From positions 2,041,501 through 2,105,500 of the forward strand of contig CP099863.1 in assembly GCA_024134725.1 (NCBI GenBank): a stretch of 64,000 nt of DNA, read 5' to 3'. Numbering within the stretch: the first letter of the stretch is position 1; every line of letters begins with the position of its first letter. Of this stretch, positions 63,039 to 64,000 are shown in pieces. Origin of the DNA: Bacillus sp. 1780r2a1 (GTDB lineage: Bacteria > Bacillota > Bacilli > Bacillales > Bacillaceae_H). The notes below the pieces were generated by a model. It saw nothing but the letters and a program-made list of their open reading frames with translations. It was not told the DNA's origin and did not search any database. The translations under genes and the position numbers were made by a program.

Positions 63039-63797
63039 TTAAATTGCTGTCCATCCACCATCAACTTTAATGGTTTCACCTGTGATAAAATTAGCCATGT
63101 CAGACGCTAAAAACAATACTGCACCCGTAACGTCTGATGGCTTAGCGATTGTTCCTAGAGGTATTCTACTTATAACATCTTGATAGAAGCTCTTATCTTC
63201 AAACATTCCTGATGTCAGTTCAGTTTCAATAAACGTTGGTGCCACAGCATTTACCTTTACATTATATGGTGCCCACTCAACGGCTAAAGCTTTGGTTAGC
63301 TGCATCCCTCCTCCTTTACTCGAACAATACGAGGCTCTGTTAATATAACCAACAAATGCCATCTGTGATAAGATATTGATGATTTTTCCGCTTTTTTGCT
63401 GGATAAAGTACTTACCAGCACGCTGTGAACAGAAGAAAATTCCTTTGAGATTGGTATCAATTACAGCATCCCAATCTTCTTCTGTTACTTCAATAGCAGG
63501 CTTTGCAATGTTTATTCCTGCATTATTGACAACGATATCTAACCCTCCCATGTGTGATACCGCACCATCTATCATTTTGTACACTTCATCTACATTTTGA
63601 ATATTTGCAGATATATAAGTGCAATTCGAATTGTAAGACCGTAACTCTTCAACAGCCTCGCGTAACGTAGATTCATTACGGCCCGTAATAACAACTGTTG
63701 AGCCTAATTTGGCGAATGATAATGCTATATCTTTACCAATTCCTTTGCCTCCACCTGTCACAATTACTTTTTTCTCTTGCAAATCAGCGAAATTCAT
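63039..63797 (-). CDS. SDR family oxidoreductase of the catabolic operon
   Basis: A 252-residue classical SDR: TGGGKGIG near residue 14, NNAG near 90, Ser in NILSQMA and YCSSK active site near 155, KVDGG at the end. Preference is probably NADP(H), given Arg in TGRNES after the second strand. It precedes the SnoaL-like gene by about 64 bases and likely acts on an alcohol or ketone of the pathway. Confidence 0.9.
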   Translation of the reverse strand: MNFADLQEKKVIVTGGGKGIGKDIALSFAKLGSTVVITGRNESTLREAVEELRSYNSNCTYISANIQNVDEVYKMIDGAVSHMGGLDIVVNNAGINIAKPAIEVTEEDWDAVIDTNLKGIFFCSQRAGKYFIQQKSGKIINILSQMAFVGYINRASYCSSKGGGMQLTKALAVEWAPYNVKVNAVAPTFIETELTSGMFEDKSFYQDVISRIPLGTIAKPSDVTGAVLFLASDMANFITGETIKVDGGWTAI

Positions 63798-63833
63798 TTA
63801 GTTTACCTCTCTAACACTTGGGATGAAACAGCA

Positions 63834-64000
63834 CTAAATAGATGCCGTCGTTTTCCTTTGAACTAAATCCGGTTCCAATATGATTCGAAACCCTTCTTCT
63901 TGATTTTCTGTACGCTCAATGAGCAATAATAGTTTTTCCAACACAAGAGTTGCCATTTTTTCTTTAGGCTGGGTTATGGTAGTCAAACCAATATACTGAT
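63834..64000 (-). CDS. LacI-family transcriptional regulator, C-terminal part (cut by window edge)
   Basis: The last 55 codons of a regulator read leftward into the SDR gene. QYIGLTTITQPKEKMATLVLE is the conserved end of the LacI/GalR ligand-binding domain (Gl-TTi-QP-x-x-mg), and EPDLVQRKTTA matches the terminal L-V-x-R-x-ST strand. Most of the protein, including the DNA-binding domain, lies outside the window. It probably controls the operon through the two CG-centred palindromes. Confidence 0.85.
   Translation of the reverse strand, partial: QYIGLTTITQPKEKMATLVLEKLLLLIERTENQEEGFRIILEPDLVQRKTTASI

Overview
The window looks like chromosomal DNA of a low-GC, spore-forming Bacillaceae, most likely the Priestia (Bacillus) megaterium group. 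This is inferred from strong AGGAGG-type ribosome binding sites, a CwlJ spore-lytic enzyme, SigH-like and RsbR-like proteins, GlcU and DUF24/HxlR regulators. No rRNA, tRNA, CRISPR array or intact insertion sequence was found. All family assignments rest on reading motifs and on recalled family features; no search was run.

Layout. 1-7600: start of a LacY-type sugar permease with a catabolite-repression-like promoter, an SDR, a monoacylglycerol lipase, htpG behind a perfect CIRCE operator, a SigH-like sigma factor and an AAA ATPase. 7592-15026: a cyanophycin (multi-L-arginyl-poly-L-aspartate) utilisation locus with a secreted double-domain cyanophycinase, isoaspartyl dipeptidase, YfcC-type transporter, a textbook sigma-54 promoter and a divergent sigma-54 activator. 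15000-25430: a LysE exporter/MocR pair, MATE pump, acyltransferase, DUF2971, NERD and LysM-amidase genes, and pirin.

25597-37712: a pentose-phosphate island. pgi, tal, gnd, tkt and zwf form one leftward operon; rpiA and an uncharacterised gene lie upstream; two HxlR/DUF24 regulators, an azoreductase and a GlcU glucose transporter flank them. Three promoters here carry the same dyad, GTTAC-N5-GTAAC, at or just after the -10 box, so zwf, the uncharacterised gene and glcU look like one regulon. A second, smaller copy (zwf2, tal2 and a paralogue of the uncharacterised gene) lies at 50611-53620. The genes encode most of a closed oxidative pentose cycle that could recycle glucose-6-phosphate to make NADPH; with cysteine-type electrophile sensors and azoreductase nearby, a stress-driven NADPH module is the main new hypothesis.

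37700-50610: a decayed IS6-family transposase, cwlJ, helD, small membrane proteins, and a MarR regulator with an SDR and a quinone-reductase-like flavoprotein, each behind the same 16-bp palindrome. 54249-56762: small membrane proteins, several with non-ATG starts, and a methyltransferase. 56915-64000: a leftward catabolic operon (SDR, double SnoaL-like protein, Fe-ADH, ALDH, cupin, hydrolase, HpcH/HpaI aldolase) headed by the end of a LacI-family regulator, with two identical 18-bp CG-centred palindromes inside it. Its substrate cannot be told from sequence.
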